Assembly (NCBI GenBank): GCA_016617855.1
Contig: JAECUM010004306.1
Span: 24,461-88,460 of the forward strand
Length of the DNA: 64,000 bases
Source of the DNA: Megalonaias nervosa
Lineage: Eukaryota; Mollusca; Bivalvia; Unionida; Unionidae
Direction of reading: 5' to 3'
This document shows positions 34,134-49,100 of this stretch, piece by piece; position 1 is the first letter of the stretch, and each line of letters opens with the position of its first letter. The position numbers were made by a program, and so were the translations under genes. The notes beneath the pieces are model-generated. The model was not told the origin of the DNA. It worked only from the letters and a program-made list of their open reading frames with translations, and made no database searches.

Positions 34134-34158
34134 ATGACACAATCGATTGTTGTACAAG
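34134..34158 (+). CDS. TUBE1: TUBE1 exon 1 (start)
   Basis: ATGACACAATCGATTGTTGT then ACAAG|gtaaat encodes MTQSIVVQ plus the first base of Val. It matches the vertebrate MTQSVVVQV. The short first exon followed by a 7.2 kb intron makes it easy to miss in automatic annotation. Confidence 0.93.
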
Positions 34159-37100
34159 GTAAATTCGGCCAACTGCGTGTTTTAGATGGTATTAGCCATG
34201 TTACCTAAATTCGAGGCCAAAGAATAGGCGCATGATTAACTGGCATATTCCTGAAACAACATATAAAAAAAAAAAAAAGAAAGCAAAATACGCACATACA
34301 CAGAACAGCTGTGTAAAAGTCACACAGATCATGTAGGCATTCAACACCGACTATGTCAGTAATTGGAGTTATTTTTTAGAATTTGATTCTACATACCTTT
34401 AAGTGGCAAGTATTCACTTCATTTGGATTCTTATACATCCACATACCTTTGGAAGGTCATTATTTAGACTCCCCAAGAAGTGCATAGGGCAAAATCAATG
34501 TTCAAGTACGTAGACATTTTTGGATGAAATGAAAATGATCCAGTACAATCCAGATTGAACGTCGCACTCTGTGATGTCACAGTGAAGCTTCTCAGACTGA
34601 TAAACAAATTCCTACGACCCTGTATTATGACGATTCCACTCGATGTGATTTTTTTTTCTTGACCCAAGTTTAGTACATGGCCACTATTGTTAAAGACCAT
34701 AGAGGTCAATAATTTTTGTCAGGAAGCTTGTTGATGACAGTTAAGGGACAGAGCATTCAATAATCAGGACTGAATAGACTTTGGTTAAAGAAAATTAGTG
34801 TTAAATTTTAAAATAACAATTTTTATTTAATTTAAGTGAGTAAATGTGCGTACATGACCCATGTGACTTTTGATATAAGGAGTATCGTCTTACACCTAAA
34901 TCTGACATTACCCCTACTCACAGTTCTCAGAGAACACATTTCTCATTGATGTCGTAACCACAACATTTATTTATACTGATCAAGATCGAGTCACGCCGAC
35001 AGAAACATGTCGAAAATCTGAAAATTATCACATGTGAAATGAAACATAAATACCATGAAAAAACTGTATTTCACTTTTTTCTAATCAGTAAGTCTTCATA
35101 AAAATCAGTATCAGCTATTCAGATGGGGTAAATCAACTTCCTGCCATAATAAACATCCTGCTAATCAGCATGTGTTAGCCATGTTTCTTACAACTGGTAA
35201 ACTGCATCAGTAATACTTTTTAGAGCAGTGTACATCCTTATAAAGTTGTATGTGGATCTGTCCTTAGTGATATTCTGAGGTGCTTCTTTTGTTATTACTT
35301 TTTGTGGAAACTTACATGAAACAAAATTGTATAACATATTTCATAAGTAAATAAGCATTCTGTTTATTATTTCTTATTTAAGAAGATTGTTGTAGGATTT
35401 TCTCTCTGATAAATAAGAAAGTTTTCTTTCATAGTAAATTTTCAATCAGTCTTAAAGAGAATCGCTAATATTTAGCTTATTTTGATCAATTTATTATTTA
35501 TACCAATTAAGTATTGGAAAACAATTGTGTACTAAATTTAATTATTTTAACCATAAGTAAACATTTTTATCATGATACGATAATGATTTTCCCCAATTGG
35601 ATTATTTTAACTTTTGCAACAAAATCTTTTCCAAAATGAAAATTATGAAAAAATATAAGAAAAACTTAAGGAATTCTAAATAATTTCTTTTAATGTAATT
35701 TTTCCTATAAACTTGAGTTTTCTGTGCTCTGCAGTAGTGTCACAATAGACTTCTGTGAGGTGAGTCAAAATGAGTAATGTACTACACAATCTTTACAACA
35801 ATGGGTTGTCTGGATGAAAGCTTATTAAGAAGATTATGAGGGAATATATCATTGTCATTTGTTATCCATACTTTGCTAAAATAACTTATGTTTCCAAAGT
35901 GAAGAGAGATATCACTATGAAAGAAGTATATTTCTGAAGAGGTGAAAGTAAGTGCTAAAGTGATTTAAAACAGGGTAGTCCAGAATACTAGCAGAATTGC
36001 CACCAGGTTATTTTGTGGTCAGTTATCCAAAACTTTTTAATATGGAGATGCAAGTAATATTAGTTTTGAGTCTTATCCCAAATAATAATTTGATTGGTTT
36101 TGAAACAAAATAAATTATCCCGTGGTTCTCAGAATTGTAATATGAAATAACATTGCTTATGGAAGTAACAAATCAATTTTCAGGGAATGTCTTTATAATC
36201 ATAAATCCGAACTGTATTTCATGCATGTTTTGGCATTGTTTGTTAGACAAATGCTTTAACTCTTTTGGGCAGTGTAAATATTCTTCAGAATAATTAGTGA
36301 TGTGTATAAACAGCTGTTTGGCAAGATGGTTAGGCAATTTTTGTGTGAATGGTGCCTTAAACTGGGCCCATCATATTGGTAAAGAATTAGACAAGTTGGA
36401 AGAAAAATGCTTGGAGTAAATTTCTAGAGTTTTTGAAATGTCATGGGGAAGGGGGTCCATTTTCAGACTCTGAGGCCCTTACAAAAACCCTGCAGTTACT
36501 TGCAGCACATTATTGAGTTACATGTGCATGTGCATACTGCTGTCAGAAGTGTTCAGCAATAGCACACATGACCCTTGAAGAGTCTTTGATGGGTCTGAAT
36601 AGATTAGATTTAAGAGATTTAATGTTTAGTGAAAAATACACAATGCTATTTGGTTAGGAAGCTTCATTAATCATAAAATGATTCATGCATCTCTTAATTT
36701 TTCAGCATTGTTATATATGATGCCGCTATTTTACATTTTCCTAATTGATGCAGTTGTTGGAATGACAAAAGAAATAATAAACTGAACACTTTGGGGGGGG
36801 GGGCCATTATCACTTTAATATAACTATATAAAGCAAATAAATCAGCAAGCTTCTTATGACTGGAAAACTGAAAAATATCTAAAGGTTGAGATGAATCTAA
36901 GTAGCAAAAGTAAATCAAGAAGTAATAAGATTATATTGTTATGAGTCTGTGCTCTTAAAATAAGTAACAGAAAAGAGTGAAGACAACAAGCTTTGCAAAA
37001 TTTAACAAATAAATTATAATCTATTTTCCTAAAACACAAAGTGAAATATTAAGAAAACAGAACTGACGGTTTTACGAATTAAATCCAAAAATAATCCAAG

Positions 37101-40100
37101 AATTAAAAATAGAAGTCCCAGCAATAAAAAGTCCTGACTGAAACTGAGTTTTGAATCCTGATGAAATCCGAAATTGAAGGCGATGACATCTGTTGTGGTC
37201 AGCAAAGTGCTGCTGTGTCAACAGTCTCTTGTTGAATCACAGAAAATATTATTCCAGTTTTTAATTCAGTATAAATTCCAATAAATGTTTTTATCCAAGA
37301 ATTTTGTCAGAACACTTTTGTATTTCCAGGGAAAAGAATCACTTGAATTCAACAATTTGAAGAAAATAAAATTTCAACCCAAACTGGTCACAACATAATA
37401 CAACTTAACGTGTCATGTGTTTTAAGCCCCACTGAATAAACCTTTATCAAAACAAAAGTTATATGACTAATTAAGACGTAAAACAGATTCCTGGATGAGG
37501 GTCAAAAGTTCATTCTTCTGGAAAAAATAGAAGTTTGTTACCAATTGATATATGCTATTTTTCATGTAGTCCAGGTATGACCTTGACTCAACTTAATGAT
37601 TCTCACTCTGAGAAAGATAAAAAAATAATTTAAAAAAAGTTGTTTACCAAAACTCACTGATTTTGAAACAAGGTCAGCAACTAGATACATTGTTTCTATT
37701 ATTAGTTGTTTACGTAAATGAAATTAAAAATTAAAAAAAGTCAATCATGTCAAACAGAACTGAACTCAATTTTTGATAAGATCAAGTCCAGTAAACAGTG
37801 TCACATTACAATAACATGGAATTAAAAAATTTAAAACTAACAAACAAATTAAGTATACATAACAATATCATATATTTACATTGCAGTCATTTTGTAAAAA
37901 GCTGGAGTAACATCATACCTGACATTTTTAAAAAACAATTTACATAATGAAAGAATGTAATTTAAGGTTAATTGACACTGGAAATGGAAAGTGGAGATCT
38001 TTTCTTGTCCTTTTTCTATATAACCAGCATTCATCACTAAATGGCTTTGCCTCAGTGTGTTAGCTTTGCATTTCATACAAACTGAAGTATATTTGAACCT
38101 GTTTAATGAAATAAACATGTGATTATCTGTATTATAACTAAATGAAAATACACTTTTGCCAAAATTTATCTTCATGCAGTTAGAAACATTTAAGAATCAT
38201 TCAGACAAGAATTAAAGAGAGAAGAATTTATATAACATGTCATCTTATTAAATTTGACCATAAATTCCATCAGTTTGACATTGAAAAACTTGTCCTTATT
38301 GTCAGTATTTGACCATAAATTCCATCAGTTTGACAGTGAAAAACATGTCCTTACTGTCAATAATTTGACCATAAATTCCATGAGTTTGACATTGAAAAAC
38401 TTGTCTATATTGTCAGTAATTTGACCATAAATTCCATAAGTTTGACAGTGAAAAGCTCATCCATATTGTCAGTAATTTGATAATATGTAAGTTTGATGAT
38501 GAAAAACTTATCCTTATTGTTAATAATTTAATCAAAATTCCCGTAAATTTCATAACATAAGTTTGATATTGAAAAACTCATCTTGTCAATAATTTCATCA
38601 TAAATTCTATAACAGTGAAAAACTTGACTTATTTGTTTGTAATTTGATCATAAATTCCGTAAGTTTGACAATGAAAAAAAACTCATCTGTATTGTCAATA
38701 GTTTGATCATAAATTATCTAAGTTTGACTGTAAAAATCTCATCCTTATTTTTAATAATGTAATTATTATTTCGGTTTAATAATGAAAATCTCATCCTTAT
38801 TGGCAATAATTTTTTCATTAATTCCATATGTTTGACATTGAAAAACTTGTCCTTATTGTCAATAATTTGATTTCCATTGAGCATGTCTAACAGATAATAT
38901 TATTATTACTAGTTTTTGCTTCATGTTGTTATTGTTGTTGTTCAGTAGAATTCTACTTTAATATTGTATAGTTTGCAAGGTAGCATTACAAGCATCATTG
39001 CATAGATCTATTAAAACTATGAAGAATAAAAGGGGTCAGGCATCATAAGGGTTTGCTGTGAATTCTGGCACATAAATAGAACTATTATAGGGTTGTAAAT
39101 TTAAAGAATGTCTGTCAATAATTCTAAGTATGACAAATGCATGCCAGAATTTCTTAGAAACAGAAACCAATGAATAATTAGGACAGCACTATAAATTTCA
39201 TTCACCATTACTCGATTACTTGAGATACAGCTGCTGATTATCTAATACTATATTTCATTTGGTATAAACAATATTTATTACATATTATCATAATAGTACA
39301 TGAACATATGTGTAAATACATTGCTGTACAGAGGACAGCGAGTAAATATGCATACCAGTATTCTGTGTTATTTCCTCGATAACAAGAAACTTTGTCTTTA
39401 TGCAAATAATTTTTACAAACTGATTGACAGGATTCAGGACACAATATCAAACATTGACATTAAATAATTACATAGGAAAATTGTAAAGATAAATATTAAG
39501 ATACAAATTTCTAGCTCACTGTAGCAGTATCATTTGAAGATGCTAATGAGGTGGGTGGGTGGATTTTAATATGTGTACAACATTTTAGTGTATATGCAAA
39601 TAGTATTGTATTTTGATGGATATTACAAACATATTGATAAAGATCATATTGGGGAAGTGATTAAAGAAAAGCAATTAAGTAAATATTTGATTGATATTAT
39701 AAATTTTTTTTGACCAGCAGATGTCACTTCATTTGCATAAAGGGATAGTAAGATATTCTCTGTTAGCTGTGATTATGTATGTCAGTTTCCAGCGTTTCCC
39801 CCCTTTGGGCTTGTGGATGTAGAATAGCCCCATTATGTCCTCCTGCAGACCATGAGAGGCAACTAATGAAGGCAAACTTCTTGCTCTATGTTCCTTCCTA
39901 AGTTCTGACTGAGGTCTTAAAAGTGTGCAGTTTATGTCATAAAATTAGACTCTGTATTTGAAGGATTTTTATTTTACCCTTTTTTGTACAGTTTATTATC
40001 TTTGATTTGTGTATGCTGTACATCACTTTGGGATAACAAACTTACTCAGCATTGTATAGCCATTACTGTGCTGATGTGCCATCAAACCCTATACTGTATT

Positions 40101-43100
40101 TGACAATACCCACAATGCAGACTTAATAAATTACATAGGAGGTAAATTCATGTGAGTTAATTGTATCGTAACAAGTGCCAACCAGCAACATCATCAAGAA
40201 TGTCACAATCATATGTATGTACATATTAAAAGAGTTAAAATAGGTATTATTGACAATTCTGAGTTATCATCTTTTGAGGTGAGTCATCTCCCATTATAAT
40301 CCTGCTGAATAAAGCACATGCAAAATCTGTTTCTCTCTTCTCTGAATAAATGACTTTAGAGATCTGTTTTAGTCACTGTTTTGGTCACTGATATAATCCA
40401 CTGAGTTAAGTGGTAGTGAGATATAATAAGTTCCATGAAAATCATGGACTGACACAGATTGTAACAGTCGGTTTCTTTTGTTTAGCTTTACTGTGATCGA
40501 AACGTGCTTAAAAAGGTGTTTTATGTTGGTTTTAGAGAAGCGACAAGTGTGAACTTAATATTATGTTGAATATGGTACATGTATATACTATTGCAGAAAT
40601 TAATGCTTCTATAATATGGTTTTTAATATGGCTTTATTGATGATGATGATGATCATGATAATGATTATTTTGGACAACCTAAAATAAAGTGCTGGGCATT
40701 TTGAGGTATACCAGCGTAACAATTGTTGCTAGGGAATCTACAATCTCTACAAGAATCTGCATTTAGTGATACTACAACCTAGTGACAATCAGGTATATGC
40801 TTGTTGAGTTTGTGCACTTCTATCACCTTGGAAGTAGTAGACACTATTTAGGTCATGCAGGAACAATTAAGATATATGGTAGGTAGTTTGTTTGTAGTAA
40901 CTATCTTGGCTGTTCTAAAATTGGTCCAGACCATAAATACATGCCTAAATTAAAACCTTTGGAATAGCAGTTCATTTCGGAGTACAATGAAATGAAGATC
41001 ATTTCTTCATATAAAAGATTTAATGTACATCTTCACTCCTTGACAGTCCATGCATTACATGCTTTCTGGTTTAAATAACTACATGAAGATATCCTATATC
41101 CTCTGCTATCCCTGGAAAAAAATAAGGGAGTCCAGGACACACTAAGAAAATGGTTGGTGGTGGTGCATATTGCAGAATGGTGGTGTGGTACTCATGGTAT
41201 TGTGGAGTGTTGCATTCTACACCATCATGACTTCCATTTCATTACATCAGAATAACTTTGTTTGGTCTATATGCCTGGAATCAATATGTAAATAGTAGCA
41301 CAGTTTTTTAGCAACATAATCCTGATACGTAATTGACTTGGACTTAGTGACAATAATCCTGATATGTAATTGACTTGGAACTTAATGTTTCTTTCAGTTG
41401 GACAATGTGGAAATCAGATTGGTTGCCGCTTCTGGGACTTGGCTCTCAGGGAGCATGCTGGTGTAAACAAGGTAATAGATAATAGTAACTAAACTGTGTG
41501 AAAAATGAAAAGCTGGAATTGGTATTATTAATTACATGATTGTACTGTTTGTTGCTTTTAATTTATTGGAGGTTTGAAAGTGATTTTTGATATTATTAAA
41601 TGATCAGATCATTGTTAAAAATGGGTCATTTTAAAAGCCCAAATGATATTAGCCTTTTTTTTTATTTTATGTGAAAAAGTTCCATCCAGTTGATTATCAT
41701 AACTTTTATGTAAATGGATATGCAGCCTTTATGTCTGATCAAGCTGGAATTGCCATTGTGGTACTTGTACTGACTTCACAACATTAATTGTCAAGCAGTT
41801 TATCCCACCTGTTTATTGGGTTGTGATTCTCTTCCAAGTCTAGCTTAAATTTTAGGCTTTTTCGAAAAACAAATTGTAATTGAGACAATCTAACAGAAAA
41901 ATCTTTCACAATAATTCTTGATGCTCTTTCTAGAACACTATAAAAATTTTATTTTATAAAAGTATACCTATTTTATACTACTAATTTTAAAATATACCTA
42001 ATTTATTCTGCAAAAGTATACCTATTTTATTCCACTAAAATACCATTTTATTCTACAAAAGTAAGTATACCTATTTTATTCTACAAATATATACCTGTTT
42101 ATTCAACCATTTTTTTGCTAGAATGGAGTGTATGATGAGCCACTGAGCAGCTTCTTCCGCAATGTTGACAGTCGTTATGATGACCCAGTAGACATTCCAG
42201 TTGGTACAGGAAAGGGAAAGATCAAGTCTCTGAAAGCAAGGGTACAGTCTCATTCAGAATTGAACATACAACAGTTTAATATGTGTTATGTGTATTTAAT
42301 TTGTATTGTATTCTTGACCTTTGTCCGTAATTGAGGGTAGGCATTTTGGCCTACCTGAATAATGTCAGTTTTAAAGAAATATGTTACCTGGATTTGAATT
42401 CAGGACATAAATTATTCCCTTGGAAAGACCTTTATCTACCAGATTTTAGTCAGGTTGTTTGCTAAAATTTAAGTAAACAGACTTAACCATGTTTACAAAT
42501 TTTATGGAAATTTCCATTGGTAATGACCGAAGTCCAGGGCATTTTGTTGTGTTATAAATCAGGTGACAGTATGTATATAAAGAAGACCAAGTAAACAATT
42601 ATTAATTCCTATTTTAATATCAGTCTTTGTGGAATCAATTTTAGTTGTATTCAGATATAATTTGAGATGAATTATTTAAATTATAAATTGGCATTACAAG
42701 GTGCTCATTGACTTTTTTAGACTAAAACATTAGTTTGGGATTATTGTGAATTCATTTAAAGGCATTCAGGATTATGTTATTATGATATATCAAGACTATT
42801 GGTACATCAGCACTTTAAAGACTTGGTACATCAGCACATTCAAGACTGGAATTAATTAAGAACACACTATACTTTTGGACTTGTGATAGAACTTTAGGAT
42901 TATTTGAGATTTAATTCCCAATACAGTAAGTTCCTTTTTTTCACACTTTATTATAGGGAAGTAAACTGTTAAATTTTACTAAACTTGTTAGTTTTGCTTT
43001 TTTATTACTTAGATTATCACCATAAAGTTGTACCATATGTTTGAAGTGGTTTGGGTTTGTCAGTCAAAATAATTTTGCTACAGCATATAAGTAATAATCA

Positions 43101-46100
43101 AGTGTTTTCTCTCTGCTTGTGTTTCCTTATTCAAAGCACACCTGCCTAATTCAGCCATTAAAGATAAAACTGGCCATAAACTTGTTTTGAACCGATGTGA
43201 TAGAATTTGTCAAGGCTGTGTCATTTGTTACACTCAGGCAATTTTAATAGTTGTTTCCCTGATTGATGACATCATGAGTTGAACACTCTTTCTGCTAAGC
43301 ACTGTATCAGTCTCTACAGCAGGTGTTTTTAATTGGAGAGGATAAAAAAACTCCTGAATATTTAATTATTGTGATGAATATTTGTTCACTTTCAAGAAAT
43401 GGAAGTAGTTTTGTAAAAGTCTGAATTGTAGTTTGTTATTTATTGTACCCATCTCTCTCCCTTTATTAGGATCAAGTATGCACACTATAGACTGAATTTT
43501 AGTTCAGTTGATATTCAATTCCATATTCCCCAAATCTATTTACTAAATTTCAGTGGAAAGGAATGATTCAAGTTTTAAAATATTTCTTTGCACATTTATT
43601 TTAACCATATTAACACATAGTGTGTTTACTGTTATTTTTATTAAAGAAGCAGGTATGTAAAAACCAATACAACTTAGCAGCATGTAAAACTTGCCTGCTG
43701 TACATATGTCCTTCTACCAGAGGAACAAATTCCATGGATCTCCCCAAATGATTACATGTTTTTCAACAGAAGGTTCACTCAAGAATAAGATCCACAGATT
43801 TTCCCCAAACAATTACATCATTTCTATGAAATTGCCATTACAGTGGGAGAGAAAACAATCTGTAATGTCTTTTCACAATATGATAAAAGAATTATTTTAG
43901 ATCATGAAAAAAGGCTGAAAAATAGTAATAAACTACATTTATATTATTTTATTTAAACACGTTATTAACATAAAAGGCTAAAATGGTTAAACCACAAGTT
44001 CATCACAGAGTTAGCCTTCCCTTAACTGAACTGAAATACTCAACACTGATTATGTTAGCATATTTTATTATGAGAGAGAGATGAATATACACCATAATGG
44101 AAATATGTAGCTTGGTTCTTGTTACAGAAAATATTAACAAAGCATAAAAATATTGACAAGATATTCTCAATCCTTAATTAGAGATGCAGATAACAAAATA
44201 AATGATGGTTACACAATCACAGCCCCTTGATAACATTTTGATTGGTTGACAAGTAGATATAATTTACACCATGATTCTTCTTCTCTCTCTCTCTCTCTCT
44301 TACCTACACTTTTTATAATAAAAAAAAAAAAAACCCCTAAGGGTACATGGGAAGGAATAATTTACAACAGTGGCTGGAGTATATTTCTATAATGGGAGAA
44401 TACTATTTAATTTTACGACCTGTTTATTTAGATAAAATTTGTCACATTAGACTTTTAAGGCACTGCAAATTTATATTGAGTTTTACCACCAAACCATATT
44501 CAGCTGCTTGTTTTGAAATGTTTATGAGAAATTGAAATTGAACAAATTCGTAGTAAATTGTTTTCATTTTAGATGACAAACTGTCAGATTATCTTTACTG
44601 TTCAAGCGCACTGTCTTAATTCCCAACCACATGTAATGCTGAAAAGAAAAAAAAAAATATTCATTTTGCATCTTGTGTCATTCATGTATCAATGTATATT
44701 TATCACTTCTGTGACTTCACAGAGTCAAGGTGTTTGTGTGCTGCATGAAATGAACGGCAGTTCAACTCATGATGTCACAGGATATAATTGAGATAAATTA
44801 AGTTGTCATATCCTCACCCAATTCTGCTGGCAAAATATAAGAAGATAAATGCTACTACTATTAACCAGTGGTAGTTGCATGGGAAAAACATATCTTTTTC
44901 TTAGAGCAGTACTGTGAGATATACGCAGGGTCTAGAACACAAGCCATTATGAGATTCATGCCAATTTTTAACAAATGTAGTAAAAAAGTCAACAGAATGC
45001 AGGAACATCATATATGCAAGCCATCATACCTTTATTTCTTTTAGTTAAATAAAAAAATTCCCCTTTAAAACATTGTAATTTAGAATACTTATTCTTCATG
45101 GTTTATTTTTAATGGTAACACAGAGTTATTTACAGTTCAACAGGGAAAAATCTTGCAACAGGGCATACCCAAACACAAGTTAAATAGCATTTTTGAATAG
45201 GTCATTATGGTATTTATAAAAACATATACGATTTTTTATTTCTGTAGCTGTCCAATTAATAGTGTTGGGGGAAGCATCAGCAATGGTTATTTTCCAGATT
45301 TGTGAAGGAAGTCAAATTTGGATTAATGTGTGAAAGTCTCTTTGACTATTGGAACCACCTTAATTATAGATGCCATTTTGAAAAAAACACATAAAAAAGT
45401 AAATTTGTTGGGATATGATGGGAATTTTAAGGCTAAAGGGATATCCTTTGGAAGAAAAAAAGTGAAATTCATGGTAAAGGTTCTTGTTTAAAGAACTGGC
45501 TTGTATGGTACCATTGTTTATTGAGGTTATACAGAAGAAACGTTCACTTTGTACATTACCTACAAATACAGCAGACTCATTCTTACCAATATAAGATAAT
45601 CAGTAATCATTAGAGGTAGTATTTTGGAAGATCTTATGTGAGAAAGTTGATGTAGGTATGTTTTTTCCTGCAGGCTATTTTGGTAGACATGGAGGAGGGG
45701 GTTGTCAGTGAGATGATGAAGGGGCCACTCCGCGAAGTCTTCGACTTCAAGCAGCTCATCACAGATGTCTCTGGGTCTGGAAACAACTGGTAAAAAAACA
45801 AAACAATTGCAATGTTCAGCCAACAGAGCTTGCATAATTTGCAGTGATAGTGGAACATGCAGTTTCATTTGATATCAATATGATTATAAATTATAGTGTA
45901 AGCTGCCTTAGCAAACATCTTCATATAGTGGACACATGTTCATAACAGACATCATTGGGAATCCTCAATGAAATTCTTTCCATAAATATTCTTTATTTAC
46001 ATAACATGGTTTTTCTTCATTTTAAAGTGGAATTTCGCTTTTCTCATGACAAGAAAAATCCGATTCTTAATGTAGTCTGCTTTTTATAGCATCTCCAATC

Positions 46101-49100
46101 TGGTTTTAAATAAACGTTTGTTCGGTCCCATTCCTCAACGATCCTTGTAAAGTATTCATTCTGTATATTATTTAACACACGATCATTGTAAAGAGTATTC
46201 TGATTGGTCTAAAGTTTCTACACATCCAATGAATGTTCATGTAATGGAAACTGATGGAAATGGAAAGAAAGAAGCATGTTTGCAAAACATGGCATCTCAA
46301 GTTTTTGGAAGAGAACAGGGCACAAAAAGTTTGGATAATAGTTTGAAAAATGTGTGGAAATGGGAATGGCGTCAAGTGGAAAGTTGATGGAAACGTAGTT
46401 GGTCAGTTCATAAGAAACTGAACACCAGAGGAGTGGCACTGTGTCATATTTTCAGGAAAGATTTAAATTACGCTAATTATGGTGGTTAGAGTTTGGAGTA
46501 GCACCCAGCACCTCCAAAAGTAGCTGCATACAGAAAAAAATGAATATCAGAAGCACAAATTACAACCAGTACAAGAAGGAGCTTGAAAGGAAACAAAATC
46601 CCTTGCTGAGAAAAAAAAGATTGAATACTGACAAAAAGGAAAGCAAAAGAAATATTTGTAAAGGCTGCAAAGAGCAAGATTGGCATACAAATGCCAACGG
46701 GTTGTGTCCAGTAGGAGGAAGAGAGTGAATTTGTGATTATTTGTATATAGTTGATGAATTTAGCCGTTTTATTTCCAATGTCTTTTCATAAAAGAAGAAA
46801 GTGTAATTACTGTGTGAACACTGACATGCACATGTAATAATTTCAGCACTAATATTTTTGGAGAACAATTTTATGTGACAATGAACATAGCAAAATTCTT
46901 CAAGTATTGTTGAAAGTTTATTTTTTCAAATAAATTTTTTTTAATGAAGTGACAACTTTGCTATATATTATGATAATAAGTTCCATCTGGACCAGTTTTC
47001 TATGAATGTACAATGCAGTTTTGTTTGGAGGCTTTTGGCCCCCTGGAACCCCAGATCAGGGCACTGCCCCTTGAGACCCGCAAACCCCCCTGTACATTTT
47101 TTTTCATTTTTTTTTATAGAGGGCCAATATCTTGTCTGTACATAACATATACCTAACATGGACAACAGGCAGTGTTCTTTGATCACCAGAGATGCATCTG
47201 ATGGACATGATCACACGCTTAGATTTGCCTCCCTTGAGCCTTATCATGGGCACTATATACTGTACACAAATTTATGTAGCCCAGTATGTTTTGATAATTA
47301 TTTACTCAGTGGACAAAGATCATTTTCCACAAGGTCTCATTATATCATAAGTTTACTTAACACTGATTTCATAAGTGATGTTGGTTCAATCAGATCAAGA
47401 GTAGAGCAATTATGGTGATAAATAAAATGGAAGCTCTGAATGTCAATTGAATAGTTCTTGAATGACTAGATCTGGCTCCGATTTTGTGTAATCCTAACAG
47501 TGTCCTCAGTTAATATCCTTTCATATCAAGGAATGATAAAGCTGATTTTAGTGACGATATTTATTTAAAAGTCAGTAATACACATGAGCTTGAATAGTTA
47601 GGTCACTTAATATTACAAGGCTGATGTTCTTTTTATGTTAGTGCAGTTTTTATTCTGTAAAGGAAGACTGAAGGTTAATAATAAGGGCAGATAATATGAA
47701 GGACATCAGGTTTACATCTGGATTTTGCACAAAGCCACTGTTGATGAGATTAACCGTTTTGAAATGAATATTTGGTAATTTTAATTTTTAAATTATTCAG
47801 TTGCTGAACAGAATGTCTTCTATTTCTGGTTGAATTTTTAATTTATTATGCAGTTGTTTAGTTTCACTGCAGCTGGATTTTGACATTTTCAGTGATGGGA
47901 TTTTCATTGTTATTAAATTAATAGTGCAGTAAATTTTTTTGGAATAAGAGATCTTGATATCCCTATGAACCTCTAGTTTTTCATGTGTTTGTGCAACACT
48001 CAGCCATAACTGAACAGGCTGCAACACATATCAAGAGTACTGGCCCATTTTTTAATAAACAACAAGTTTCTTGTGTATGTTTACATTTCAGTGTATACGT
48101 CATATGCTCATAGTTTGTGTGTGTGTGAGTGTGTGATTTGGATTTTTAATAAAGCTTTAAAAAATTTTCAGTCATGTCACTACGACGACATTTGTTTTTG
48201 TGGGTTTAATGACATTTTCAGCACAATATAGGCTTTACATAGGTTATACATGGTGGCTAGTATATTTGGTAGAAAAGAAAAAAATGGGAGAAACCCTGTA
48301 AGAACCACCAACCCACAGGAAGCTACTGGCGAGCTTTCTCACCTACCTATGTTGGCCAAGGTGAGACTTGGACCCATGTGAGCAGAAGGGAGATGTCAGT
48401 TACCTGTAAAGACAAGCACCTCAGACCACTCTTAAATCTGGGACCCTCGATATCACAAGTGTGCGATTTTAGTGTTAACTGTAATGACTGGCTGCCATCT
48501 GTGGTCAACCTGCCATGACTTGCATGGGATTCTAATTCTAGGCCTAATGGTTAGCTGCCTTCTGAAGTTAACCTGCCATGACATGAATGGGATTCTAGTA
48601 CTACTGTATTTACATTATATACTGGGACATGATAAAATAATTTTGTCTTGTCCCGGAACATATGGTGAAATTTCTTTTCACCATGATCACATGTAACAAG
48701 ACTTAAGAAACAAAATAAATTTGTGTTGAATTTACCCCACTCCATTGCACACTGCAATAAAATAGATAAACAAAATATTTGATAATAATATGAAACAAAC
48801 TAAGCTTGTATTGTTATCATTTATTCCTCTTTTTTCATCCTGAGCAATTTATTAAAGAAAATAATATATCCACGAACTCTATATTCATCTATACTGTAGT
48901 GTGCATCACTTATGTCAGATAACGCTTGCCACATTGTTCATTGATGTAAATTATAGGGAAACGAATTGTGTTTGTTAGTACTCAAACGTTTGAATATGTT
49001 ATCAGACTGAAAAGTGGATCAGACAAATTTGCAAATGAGAGAGAAAGAGGGAAATGTCAACTGCACCTGCCATTCACGCATGACATAGTGTTAAGGTGCA

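Larger units (their letters stand above)
34159..41397 (+). other. TUBE1 intron 1 (7.2 kb)
   Basis: AT-rich. A (C/T)-poor, low-complexity run lies near 36793 (G homopolymer), and a diverged array of about 55 bp units lies at 38250-38880. A possible dispersed SINE-like sequence lies at about 39790-40110. The stretches 34160-38240, 38890-39780 and 40120-41390 show no exon or clear transposon. Confidence 0.55.

Noticed and set aside
46540..46728. Lys-rich 62-codon ORF with CKGCKEQDWH
   Set aside because: No family recognised, no splice or start support; listed only as intron content.
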